Source: an uncultured Anaerosolibacter sp. (GTDB taxonomy: Bacteria; Bacillota_A; Clostridia; Peptostreptococcales; Thermotaleaceae). From it: a stretch of DNA of 9,580 nt. The position numbers and the translations under genes are program-made. Shown here in pieces: positions 1-5,758 of the stretch. The stretch spans positions 1 to 9,580 of the forward strand of contig CALECF010000246.1 in NCBI GenBank assembly GCA_937948705.1, read 5' to 3'. The notes below the pieces were generated by a model. That model was not told the origin of the DNA and made no database searches. It was given only the letters and a program-made list of their open reading frames with translations. Each line of letters begins with the position of its first letter. The stretch's first letter is position 1.

Positions 1-107
1 AACCAATTCTCTCCCCGTGCTCTGTAGTTTATTACTATTTCATTTATAGTATTGCCATATTAAGGAGATTTAAACATGAGTTAATTTTTTTTAATAAATT
101 ATTTGTG
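1..107. other. Left flank / unresolved left end of RIT-A
   Basis: AT-rich sequence upstream of the first recombinase, with no convincing gene. A good Shine-Dalgarno (AAGGAG, 62-67) is followed by ATG AGT TAA at 76-84, a two-codon frame. This could be the cut-off start of a gene or chance. By comparison with RIT-B, whose left end lies 121 bp before its ritA start, the left end of RIT-A should fall at about 1-60, but I found no repeat here clearly matching its right end. On the minus strand, bases 1-58 are open and read INEIVINYRARGENW at the window edge, which weakly recalls the Y-x-x-R region of DDE transposases. The match is too short to call. Confidence 0.3.
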
Positions 108-155
108 GCGACGCAACGCGTCGCAATGGAGGCAAGTATGGAATCTCGGAGGTGA
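108..155 (+). promoter_or_regulatory. Leader hairpin and short leader frame before RIT-A ritA
   Basis: A GC-rich hairpin stands out in the AT-rich leader: GCGACGC (108-114), loop AAC, GCGTCGC (118-124), a 7-bp perfect stem. It is followed at once by a tiny frame, ATG 126 or ATG 138, ending at TGA 153-155. From 138 it encodes Met-Glu-Ser-Arg-Arg and has its own GGAGG at 128-132. Its last codons overlap the ritA ribosome binding site (GGAGGTG, 148-154). Such a layout can couple leader translation to ritA initiation, or the hairpin could be a recombinase binding site. Neither role is shown by the sequence alone. Confidence 0.35.
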
Positions 156-157
156 GC

Positions 158-1351
158 ATGGAACAGTATCAAGTGGTGTGTAACGGTATTTTAAAGTTTG
201 CCACTAGGAAAGGAGTTGAGGCTTATTCAGATGCATTGATAAATGAATATATCATAATGGCAAAAAGGCGTTGCGACGAAGGTGATATTTGCCCCGAATA
301 CATGAGGTTTCAAAAAAGGGTAGTCAGGATGTTAAAGTCACTGACCACAGGCGAATATGTGGATTTCTCGGCAGCTAACAGCAGAAAAAAATATAAAGTT
401 TCTGATGAAACTGCACATTTAGTGATGGATATGCTTGACGAAAATAAGCTTGTAGGTGAAGCAAAGGTTGAAATGGATATCGTAATAAGGCATTTCTTCT
501 TTTATGCTGAATACCATAAGATTTCTATCGGTGATATTTCAGATGATTTTTTCATGGAATTCCTAACAAGCGAGATGCCAAAAACAAATCAAGGCAGTAT
601 TGGAAGGACTTTGCGGGGAATCAAATATATTTCTTCGTACCTGAAATCACATGGGAGATCTGATTTGATACTTGATTTCAACCAGTTAAAGATAAAAACA
701 GGCTCTGTAAAAATGATTCCACCTTATTCGCGAGATGAGATTACTAAGATTTTAGAAGCTGTAGATAGAGATACTCCTGAAGGTTTGAGGGATTATGCAA
801 TTCTTTTGATTGGATTTGAGACAGGACTTCGTGGAGCAGACATCAGAACACTTTACCTGTCAGATATTGATTGGAAAGTTGGCAAAGTTAAAATAAGACA
901 GTGCAAAACTTCTGAACCTTTAGTATTACCACTAAGCGGCAGGGTGATGAATGCGATAGCAGATTACATCTTAAAGGGTCGTCACGAATGCGGGCACAAA
1001 GAAATATTTCTGACGATCAAGAAGCCTGTACGCCCTATGGATAAGAGATACTACCCATTTACCGGTATTATCACTAAGTATAGTGACAGGGCAGGTGTTG
1101 AATTGAAACCCATGAGGGGTTTTCACAGCTTACGGAGGACATTTGCAACCGAACTTTCCATGGCAGGGGTTCCGCTTGAGACCATTTCGCAGCTTTTAGG
1201 ACACAAGAGAATAGACGAAGATAAGCCATATCTGTCTTATAACCTGGAACAGATTGCATTCTGTTCAATGGGCTTTGAAGAGATACCATTGGAAAATGGA
1301 CTTTATGTATCTCTCTCTTCCGTGGTAGGTGATAACCATGACCTTTCATGA
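158..1351 (+). CDS. ritA: Tyrosine recombinase RitA of RIT-A
   Basis: Phage-integrase-family site-specific recombinase, 397 residues, expected to cut and rejoin DNA at the ends of its own element through a covalent 3'-phosphotyrosine. The N-terminal ~185 residues form the arm and core-binding part. The catalytic domain follows with all six expected residues: Arg225 (GLRGADI), Lys250 (IRQCKTSEPL), His323 and Arg326 (FHSLRR), His349 (LLGHKR), and Tyr358 nine residues after His349. I chose ATG 158 because GGAGGTG sits seven bases or less upstream; an in-frame GTG at 152 lies inside that site. The stop overlaps the ritB start by 14 bases, which suggests translational coupling. Size and first position in the trio fit RitA of known RIT elements. 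It resembles the RitA of RIT-B, with shared patterns such as IRQ-x-KT-x-x-PL-x-LPLS, but the two are clearly diverged. It looks intact. Confidence 0.9.
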   Translation: MEQYQVVCNGILKFATRKGVEAYSDALINEYIIMAKRRCDEGDICPEYMRFQKRVVRMLKSLTTGEYVDFSAANSRKKYKVSDETAHLVMDMLDENKLVGEAKVEMDIVIRHFFFYAEYHKISIGDISDDFFMEFLTSEMPKTNQGSIGRTLRGIKYISSYLKSHGRSDLILDFNQLKIKTGSVKMIPPYSRDEITKILEAVDRDTPEGLRDYAILLIGFETGLRGADIRTLYLSDIDWKVGKVKIRQCKTSEPLVLPLSGRVMNAIADYILKGRHECGHKEIFLTIKKPVRPMDKRYYPFTGIITKYSDRAGVELKPMRGFHSLRRTFATELSMAGVPLETISQLLGHKRIDEDKPYLSYNLEQIAFCSMGFEEIPLENGLYVSLSSVVGDNHDLS

Positions 1352-2067
1352 AGAATTAACTTCTGATTTCCAAAAGATGCTGGATTACCGGAAAGCTGTC
1401 GGATATGCAACAGATACATACAAATCCATGGTTATGCCGTTTATTGATCATTGTGTAAACAATTACCCCGATGCTGTTGCGGTCACGCAAGAAATGGTGG
1501 ACAGCTGGCTTGAAAAATACGGGTATTCCACAAATAACCAGGCAGCATTCATTGCATGTCTTAGGCAGTATACTAAATTTATAAATTTTCTCGGGAAGAA
1601 TGCATTTATTCCAGACGATGACTACTCGATAAAAAGGATATCCTATGAGCCATACCTTTTTACGGATGAGGAATTAAAAAATCTGTTTTGTGCTTTTGAC
1701 AGCTATACAGCATCAACAAGCAATAAGAAATGCAAACCTGAAATGGTAATCCCACCATTATTCAGAATGATGTATTGCTGTGGGATGAGACCTTCTGAGC
1801 CCTTGCATCTTTTGTGTGAGGATGTAAATCTCAATACAGGGGATATCTATATAAGGGAATCTAAGCGTCACAAAGACAGGCACATCATTATGTCGGCGGA
1901 TATGTTAGCCTTATGTCGCCAGTATAGTGGATATGCCGGGATCAGGACCTGGTTTTTTGAATATAAAAGCAAGCCGTATGATACGCAATGGATGACTGCA
2001 CAATTTCATCATTGTTGGAAACTAAGCGGATTGACCAAACATGGAAATCCCCGTCCTTACGATTTTC
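1338..2067 (+). pseudogene. ritB: RIT-A ritB, 5' part, interrupted by RIT-B
   Basis: First 243 codons of a RitB-type tyrosine recombinase; the rest is at 5538-5758. Visible features are the N-terminal core-binding region, catalytic box I Arg151 (CGMRPSEP) and Lys176 (ESKRHKD), then PRPYDFR, where box II has Tyr in place of the usual first His, as in the RitB of RIT-B (VPYELRH). The frame enters RIT-B at base 2068, finishes the Arg codon with element bases, adds 15 foreign residues (YPYINKIR...) and stops at 2117, so the present product lacks the second active-site His and the nucleophile Tyr. I chose ATG 1338 over GTG 1329 because GGTAGGTG (1325-1331... upstream of the ATG) gives it a binding site, and it matches the ATG of the RIT-B homologue. 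It overlaps ritA by 14 bases. Joining 2067 to 5538 restores the frame and a 316-residue protein. Confidence 0.9.
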
Positions 2068-2099
2068 GTTATCCGTACATAAATAAAATCCGAACCTTT
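2068..2099 (+). repeat. RIT-B left terminal inverted repeat, 32 bp
   Basis: Starts GTTATCCGTACAT and ends ATCCGAACCTTT. It is the exact reverse complement of 5476-5507 over all 32 bases, and the match stops at both sides. Its inner 19 bases (2081-2099) occur again, inverted and imperfect, at 2137-2155. This is the presumed binding and cleavage region for the RIT-B recombinases. Confidence 0.95.
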
Positions 2100-2112
2100 G
2101 ATGAAATAGCGA

Positions 2113-2118
2113 TATAAT
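2113..2118 (+). promoter_or_regulatory. Possible -10 box of the RIT-B promoter
   Basis: A perfect TATAAT lies in the 37-bp spacer between the outer (2081-2099) and inner (2137-2155) repeat copies, about 70 bases before the ritA start codon. No good -35 hexamer sits 16-18 bases upstream, so the call rests on the -10 alone. If real, recombinases bound to the two repeats would cover it, a simple way to repress their own expression. Confidence 0.35.
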
Positions 2119-2136
2119 GAGCCTCTTCTATGACAA

Positions 2137-2155
2137 AAAGGTATGGATTTTATTT
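2137..2155 (+). repeat. RIT-B left inner repeat
   Basis: AAAGGTATGGATTTTATTT matches the reverse complement of the inner part of the left terminal repeat at 17 of 19 positions. With 2081-2099 it forms an inverted pair separated by 37 bases. The right end has the same layout (5421-5440 and 5476-5494, 35-base spacer), so this is a structured recombination site and not a chance similarity. Confidence 0.8.
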
Positions 2156-2188
2156 TCATGCTGTATACTCCGAGCAGGAGGTGTACAG

Positions 2189-3430
2189 ATGAATACACAA
2201 AACTTAAGGGATAATTATCCCAAATTAATCGACTACATGGAAAGAGACGGTTATTGTGCCACATATATAACAAAAGTGCGCCGTGAGATAGACTACGTTC
2301 TTTCCGGAGCGGATTCAAAAGACTGGTCGTCGTATACAGATATTTATCTGGAGTATGTGAATAAATCAAGTTCCCGGCATTATCTGCGTGATAAACTGAA
2401 TTGTCTTGGTATTATTGAGAGATTTGACAATTGCGGCCAGTACCCCGATGGACGGCGGCGACAACGGATTGTGAAGCGTGGTCTTTATCACTTGTTGGTG
2501 CCGGAGTTCAAAGCTGTGGTTGACTGTTACCGAGCATGCGAAAGCAAGCGAAACAAGAAGGCAACAACAATCATAAGCGAAGCGAGCCACGGTGCGAGTT
2601 TTTTGCACGCTTTGCAGCAGAATGGCATAAATACTCTTGGCGAGATTACAGAGTCGGCTGTGTTATCCGTTTTCGTAGGCGATGACAACACCTTACGCCG
2701 GAGCTGCTCATACAAAAAGGACATTGCAGCAGTTCTCAAAGCCTGCATAAGGGAGACCCCTGATTGCCCAGAGTTCACAAGAATATTAGCTTACCTGCCT
2801 GAATTACGCGAGCACCGCAAAAACATCCAGTATTTGAAATCTGATGAAATACATCGGATCAAACAAGCTCTCACGAATGAGGATTCGCAACTCTCGCTTA
2901 GAGACAGAGCGGTTGGTTTGCTGGCGCTTTACACCGGACTGAGATGCTGTGACATTGCCGGATTGACAGTCAATGATATTGATTGGGCGAAAGAGTTAAT
3001 CCACATCAGACAGCAGAAGACTGGTGCTCCCCTCGAGTTACCACTTTCCGTTATCGTAGGCAATGCTGTCTATGACTATCTTACGGCTGAACGGTCGGAA
3101 ACTGGGTGTGAATTCATATTTATCTCAAAAAACCGCCCATATGGACGTTTGTTAAGCGGAAGTATCGGAAACATTTCTAACAAGATAATGAAGACCGCAA
3201 ACATTAGGCAAGGTTCTGGGGACCGCAGGGGATTTCACATTTTCCGACACCGAGTGGCAACAGAACTTTTAGGTAGTGGCGTCCCGCAGCCAGTTATTAG
3301 CAGGGCTCTTGGTCATACGTCACCCAATTCGCTGGAAGCATATCTGAGCGCTGACTTTAAGCATCTCAAAGAATGTGCGCTCAGTATAGAACGATTCCCA
3401 ATGCCGGAGGGGGTGTTTGCTAATGAGTGA
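2189..3430 (+). CDS. ritA: Tyrosine recombinase RitA of RIT-B
   Basis: Phage-integrase-family recombinase, 413 residues, first gene of the inner trio. A long N-terminal part (about 1-210) precedes the catalytic domain, which has Arg252 (TGLRCCDI), Lys277 (IRQQKTGAPL), His350 and Arg353 (FHIFRH), His376 (ALGHTS) and Tyr385 (EAYLSAD), a full active site. The frame is open back to ATG 2117, but ATG 2189 is the better start. AGGAGGT at 2177-2183 is correctly spaced before it, and the 24 extra codons would run through the inner repeat copy. The last bases overlap ritB by 8. Codons are visibly more GC-rich than in the outer element's genes, which suggests a different recent source. It should act with its two neighbours on the 32-bp ends of RIT-B. 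Confidence 0.9.
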   Translation: MNTQNLRDNYPKLIDYMERDGYCATYITKVRREIDYVLSGADSKDWSSYTDIYLEYVNKSSSRHYLRDKLNCLGIIERFDNCGQYPDGRRRQRIVKRGLYHLLVPEFKAVVDCYRACESKRNKKATTIISEASHGASFLHALQQNGINTLGEITESAVLSVFVGDDNTLRRSCSYKKDIAAVLKACIRETPDCPEFTRILAYLPELREHRKNIQYLKSDEIHRIKQALTNEDSQLSLRDRAVGLLALYTGLRCCDIAGLTVNDIDWAKELIHIRQQKTGAPLELPLSVIVGNAVYDYLTAERSETGCEFIFISKNRPYGRLLSGSIGNISNKIMKTANIRQGSGDRRGFHIFRHRVATELLGSGVPQPVISRALGHTSPNSLEAYLSADFKHLKECALSIERFPMPEGVFANE

Positions 3431-4388
3431 GTATATATCTTCTCTTGCACCACTTATTCGGGCGTTTGTTTTTTACCGGAAGGCTTCGGGGTGCTGGAAT
3501 GAAGCCTCTTACGAAGTTAATCTGAGTCTGTTCGACAAGCATTGTAACATGTATTTTCCCAATGCTCCTGAGTTGTCTCAGGATATGGTGAATTCATGGT
3601 GTAGCCAGCGCGAAACAGAAACAAACAATTCATGCCGATCCAGAATATATCCTGTAGTTAGCTTCATACGTTATCTGCGCAAACGTGGAATGACAACCAT
3701 TACAGAACCTACTGTCCCACGAAAAGAGCCAAGATCCTATATTCCACACTCGTTTACGCAAGCAGAACTTCGGAACTTCTTTGTGGCTTGTGACTCAATA
3801 TCCGCCGAACCGCCTACGGAAGAACAGTTGTCACGCCAAATGACAGTTCCCGTATTCTTCCGGCTGTTGTACTCAAGTGGAATACGTACGAATGAGGCAC
3901 GGGCGCTGATGCGTGATGACGTTGACCTTGACAACGGCGTTGTAAATATACGCTACTCCAAGGGTCATTCACAGCATTATATTGTGCTGCATGATTCTAT
4001 GCTTTTGTTGATGCAACAGTACGATGGAACCATTGATAAAATGTACCCGAGGCGGGTCTACTTCTTTCCAGCCAGAAAAAGAAATGGTGGCTTCCACAGA
4101 GCATCCTGGGTACAGCGGAATTTCAACGAAATGTGGCGACAGCATAACAGCGGGAATGTCGTCCCTTACGAACTTCGGCATAATTATGCAGTTGAAAACA
4201 TTAATGGCTGGACGAATGTAGGGTTTGATTTTAACGCGAAACTGCTTTATCTCAGCAAGAGTATGGGACATAGCGTTTTGGAAAGCACGAAATACTACTA
4301 TTCGCTTGTTCCGGGACTGGCCGACATAATTGAGGCTCAAACCGACGAAGGCACAGTCATCCCGGAGGTAGACTATGAGAGCTACTAA
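3423..4388 (+). CDS. ritB: Tyrosine recombinase RitB of RIT-B
   Basis: Middle gene of the inner trio, 321 residues. The core-binding region spans roughly 1-100. Catalytic residues seen are Arg155 (SSGIRTNEA), Lys180 (RYSKGHSQ), Tyr249-x-x-Arg252 in place of the usual His-x-x-Arg (VPYELRHNYA), His283 (SMGHSV) and Tyr292, nine residues later in TKYYY. The same Tyr substitution occurs in the outer element's RitB (PYDFRH), so it seems a RitB property and not decay. ATG 3423 is preferred over an in-frame TTG at 3417 because GGAGGGGG (3406-3413) sits upstream of it. The gene overlaps ritA by 8 bases and ritC by 14, so the three are probably made from one message with coupled translation. Its homologue in RIT-A is the gene this element destroyed. 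Confidence 0.9.
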   Translation: MSEYISSLAPLIRAFVFYRKASGCWNEASYEVNLSLFDKHCNMYFPNAPELSQDMVNSWCSQRETETNNSCRSRIYPVVSFIRYLRKRGMTTITEPTVPRKEPRSYIPHSFTQAELRNFFVACDSISAEPPTEEQLSRQMTVPVFFRLLYSSGIRTNEARALMRDDVDLDNGVVNIRYSKGHSQHYIVLHDSMLLLMQQYDGTIDKMYPRRVYFFPARKRNGGFHRASWVQRNFNEMWRQHNSGNVVPYELRHNYAVENINGWTNVGFDFNAKLLYLSKSMGHSVLESTKYYYSLVPGLADIIEAQTDEGTVIPEVDYESY

Positions 4389-5421
4389 CGAGTCCGTCGT
4401 ACTGGCGAGGCATATTAATGCTTTTCTGAATGAATATGTTCCTTCACAAAAAACCAAGAGCGCCCACACATTAAAAGCGTATAGTGATGCACTGAGCTTG
4501 TATATCGGTTTTCTTGAAAAGGAAAAGGGCATAAACTCAAGTAATCTTAATGGAAATTGCTTTTGCGCTACGAACATTGAGGATTGGCTTGTTTGGCTGA
4601 TGGAAGGTCGTTCGTGCAGTCCTGAAACCTGCAACAACCGGTTGGCTTCACTTAGGGCTTTTCTCAAGTACCTTGGCAATAGGGACGTTTCGTACCTTCA
4701 CTTGTCTCAAGCCGCATCACATATAGAGCGAAGAAAGGTATACACTAAAAAAGTGACCGGCATGAGTAAAAAAGCGGTAAGTGCTTTGCTTGAAGCTCCT
4801 GATTCGTCCACCAAGGCTGGTCGTAGGGATATTGCCTTGATGGTCGTTATGTACAGCGCTGCCGCCAGGATAGATGAAATATTGTCTGCGAGAATTGAAC
4901 AATTGCACCTGGATACGGATAAACCAAACATCACGGTCATCGGCAAGAGGGGAAAAATCCGAACGCTGTATTTGTTGCCAAAGGCCACGGCTCACCTTAG
5001 GGCGTACATCAAAGACTCTCACGGGTCCACACCCAATCCGTTATCTTTCGTGTTCAACTCAAGGAACACGGGTCCTGCCGGAAAGATGAGCCAGAACGCC
5101 GTTAACAAGCAGCTTCGCAAGCACGCACAAGCAGCACGGTCAGTATGCGGCGAAGTCCCTGTCAAGATTCACGCTCATCAGCTTCGCCACGCCAAAGCCT
5201 CTCACTGGCTGGAGGACGGCATGAATATTGTCCAAATATCCTTCCTCCTGGGCCATGCCCAGCTTCAAACGACGATGGTTTATTTAGACATAACCACCGA
5301 GCAGGAGGCAAAAGCTTTGGCGACGCTCGAAGATGAAAACGATAAATCATTAAACAAGAAGTGGCGCAACGCAAATGGTAGTTTGTCCATCTTATGCGGT
5401 GTTCGGGCGATGAAGCGGTAA
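4375..5421 (+). CDS. ritC: Tyrosine recombinase RitC of RIT-B
   Basis: Third gene of the inner trio, 348 residues, with the compact XerC/XerD-like plan. The N-terminal SAM-like core-binding domain (about 10-110) contains HTLKAYSDAL, typical of the family. The catalytic domain has Arg165 (AARIDEIL), Lys191 (VIGKRGKIR), His268 and Arg271 (HAHQLRH), His294 (LLGHAQLQTT) and Tyr303 (MVYLDI). About 45 residues follow the nucleophile. ATG 4375 is preceded by GGAGGT (4365-4370) and overlaps ritB by 14 bases. The TAA at 5419-5421 shares its last base with the right inner repeat, so the trio fills the element nearly end to end. Of the three it is closest to ordinary Xer-type integrases. It looks intact. 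Confidence 0.9.
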   Translation: MRATNESVVLARHINAFLNEYVPSQKTKSAHTLKAYSDALSLYIGFLEKEKGINSSNLNGNCFCATNIEDWLVWLMEGRSCSPETCNNRLASLRAFLKYLGNRDVSYLHLSQAASHIERRKVYTKKVTGMSKKAVSALLEAPDSSTKAGRRDIALMVVMYSAAARIDEILSARIEQLHLDTDKPNITVIGKRGKIRTLYLLPKATAHLRAYIKDSHGSTPNPLSFVFNSRNTGPAGKMSQNAVNKQLRKHAQAARSVCGEVPVKIHAHQLRHAKASHWLEDGMNIVQISFLLGHAQLQTTMVYLDITTEQEAKALATLEDENDKSLNKKWRNANGSLSILCGVRAMKR

Positions 5422-5440
5422 AATATTATCCAAACCTTTT
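5421..5440 (+). repeat. RIT-B right inner repeat
   Basis: AAATATTATCCAAACCTTTT matches the inner 20 bases of the terminal repeat at 17 positions, in the opposite orientation to the right terminal repeat (5476-5507). The two are separated by 35 bases. It mirrors the left inner copy at 2137-2155, and it starts inside the ritC stop codon. Confidence 0.8.
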
Positions 5441-5475
5441 TCGTGGAGATTTCTTTAATAATTGGGTTCTTTGGA

Positions 5476-5507
5476 AAAGGTTCGGATTTTATTTATGTAC
5501 GGATAAC
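5476..5507 (-). repeat. RIT-B right terminal inverted repeat, 32 bp
   Basis: Exact reverse complement of 2068-2099 over 32 bases (starts AAAGGTTCGGAT, ends GTACGGATAAC). It is followed directly by the 30-bp palindrome, unlike the left copy, which abuts the target gene. Confidence 0.95.
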
Positions 5508-5537
5508 TGAGGAAATCCTAACGTTAGGATTTCCTCA
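5508..5537. repeat. 30-bp perfect palindrome at RIT-B right end
   Basis: TGAGGAAATCCTAAC is followed without a gap by its exact reverse complement; the pairing even extends one base each side (5507/5538). It lies between the right terminal repeat and the resumed ritB frame, on the element side of the junction. There is no T-run, so it is not a normal terminator. Placed between the two terminal repeats, as in an excised circle, it makes one continuous 94-bp palindrome. It is probably the crossover spacer of the recombination site. Confidence 0.9.
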
Positions 5538-5758
5538 GACATGCGTTTGCCACTAGAAATCTTATGAAGTGGATTGATCACAGGAATGATGTGATGTCAT
5601 TACTTCCATACCTTAGTACATATATGGGGCATTCGGAGATAACGAGTACACTGTACTATGTACATCTTTTGCCAGAAAGAATGAGAAACTCAGCTGGTAT
5701 TGACTGGAAACAGTTTTCCTGCATCTATGGGAAAGAAGGTACTGTAAATGAAGTCTAA
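5538..5758 (+). pseudogene. ritB: RIT-A ritB, 3' part, separated by RIT-B
   Basis: Encodes the last 72 residues of the outer element's RitB, starting with His-Ala-Phe-Ala-Thr right after the box II Arg. It carries the second active-site His (TYMGHSEITS) and, nine residues later, the nucleophile Tyr (TLYYVHL). Alone it is not a recombinase. A Met codon at 5564 opens a 64-residue frame, but there is no ribosome binding site before it, and the sequence upstream of 5564 continues the same homology in frame, so it is the tail of the broken gene and not a separate small gene. Its stop overlaps ritC by 11 bases, keeping the original trio spacing. Restoring the join 2067/5538 gives a full-length protein close to the 321 residues of the RIT-B homologue. 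Confidence 0.9.

Larger units (their letters stand above)
2068..5537 (+). mobile_element. RIT-B: complete recombinase-in-trio element nested in RIT-A ritB
   Basis: A 3470-bp element with a perfect 32-bp terminal inverted repeat and a complete ritA-ritB-ritC set. The boundaries come from two independent readings. First, the terminal repeats start at G2068 and end at C5507, with a 30-bp palindrome at 5508-5537 on the right only. Second, deleting 2068-5537 joins GATTTTC to GACATGCG, giving in-frame Asp-Phe-Arg-His-Ala in the interrupted gene. The boundary can slide by one or two bases (2067-5536 and 2070-5539 also restore the frame), but the length stays 3470. No target duplication beyond one or two bases is evident. 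It carries no cargo gene. All three genes look intact, so the element may still be active. Confidence 0.9.

Noticed and set aside
2117..2188. Upstream start for RIT-B ritA at ATG 2117
   Set aside because: The extra 24 codons run through the inner end repeat and have no binding site, whereas ATG 2189 has AGGAGGT properly placed.
3969..4679. 236-codon minus-strand open frame opposite RIT-B ritB and ritC
   Set aside because: It lies antisense to two genes with full catalytic motifs, crosses their junction, and has no family features.
5508..5537. Palindrome as a transcription terminator for RIT-B
   Set aside because: There is no loop and no T-run, and its symmetry with the terminal repeats fits a recombination site better.
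2068..5537. Integron or attC-type gene cassette
   Set aside because: The recombinases lack any sign of the integron-integrase insert domain, there is no cassette gene, and terminal repeats plus three recombinases fit a RIT element.
5564..5758. 64-codon frame as a separate small gene
   Set aside because: The homology continues in frame upstream of the Met to the RIT-B junction, and there is no ribosome binding site. It is the tail of the split ritB.
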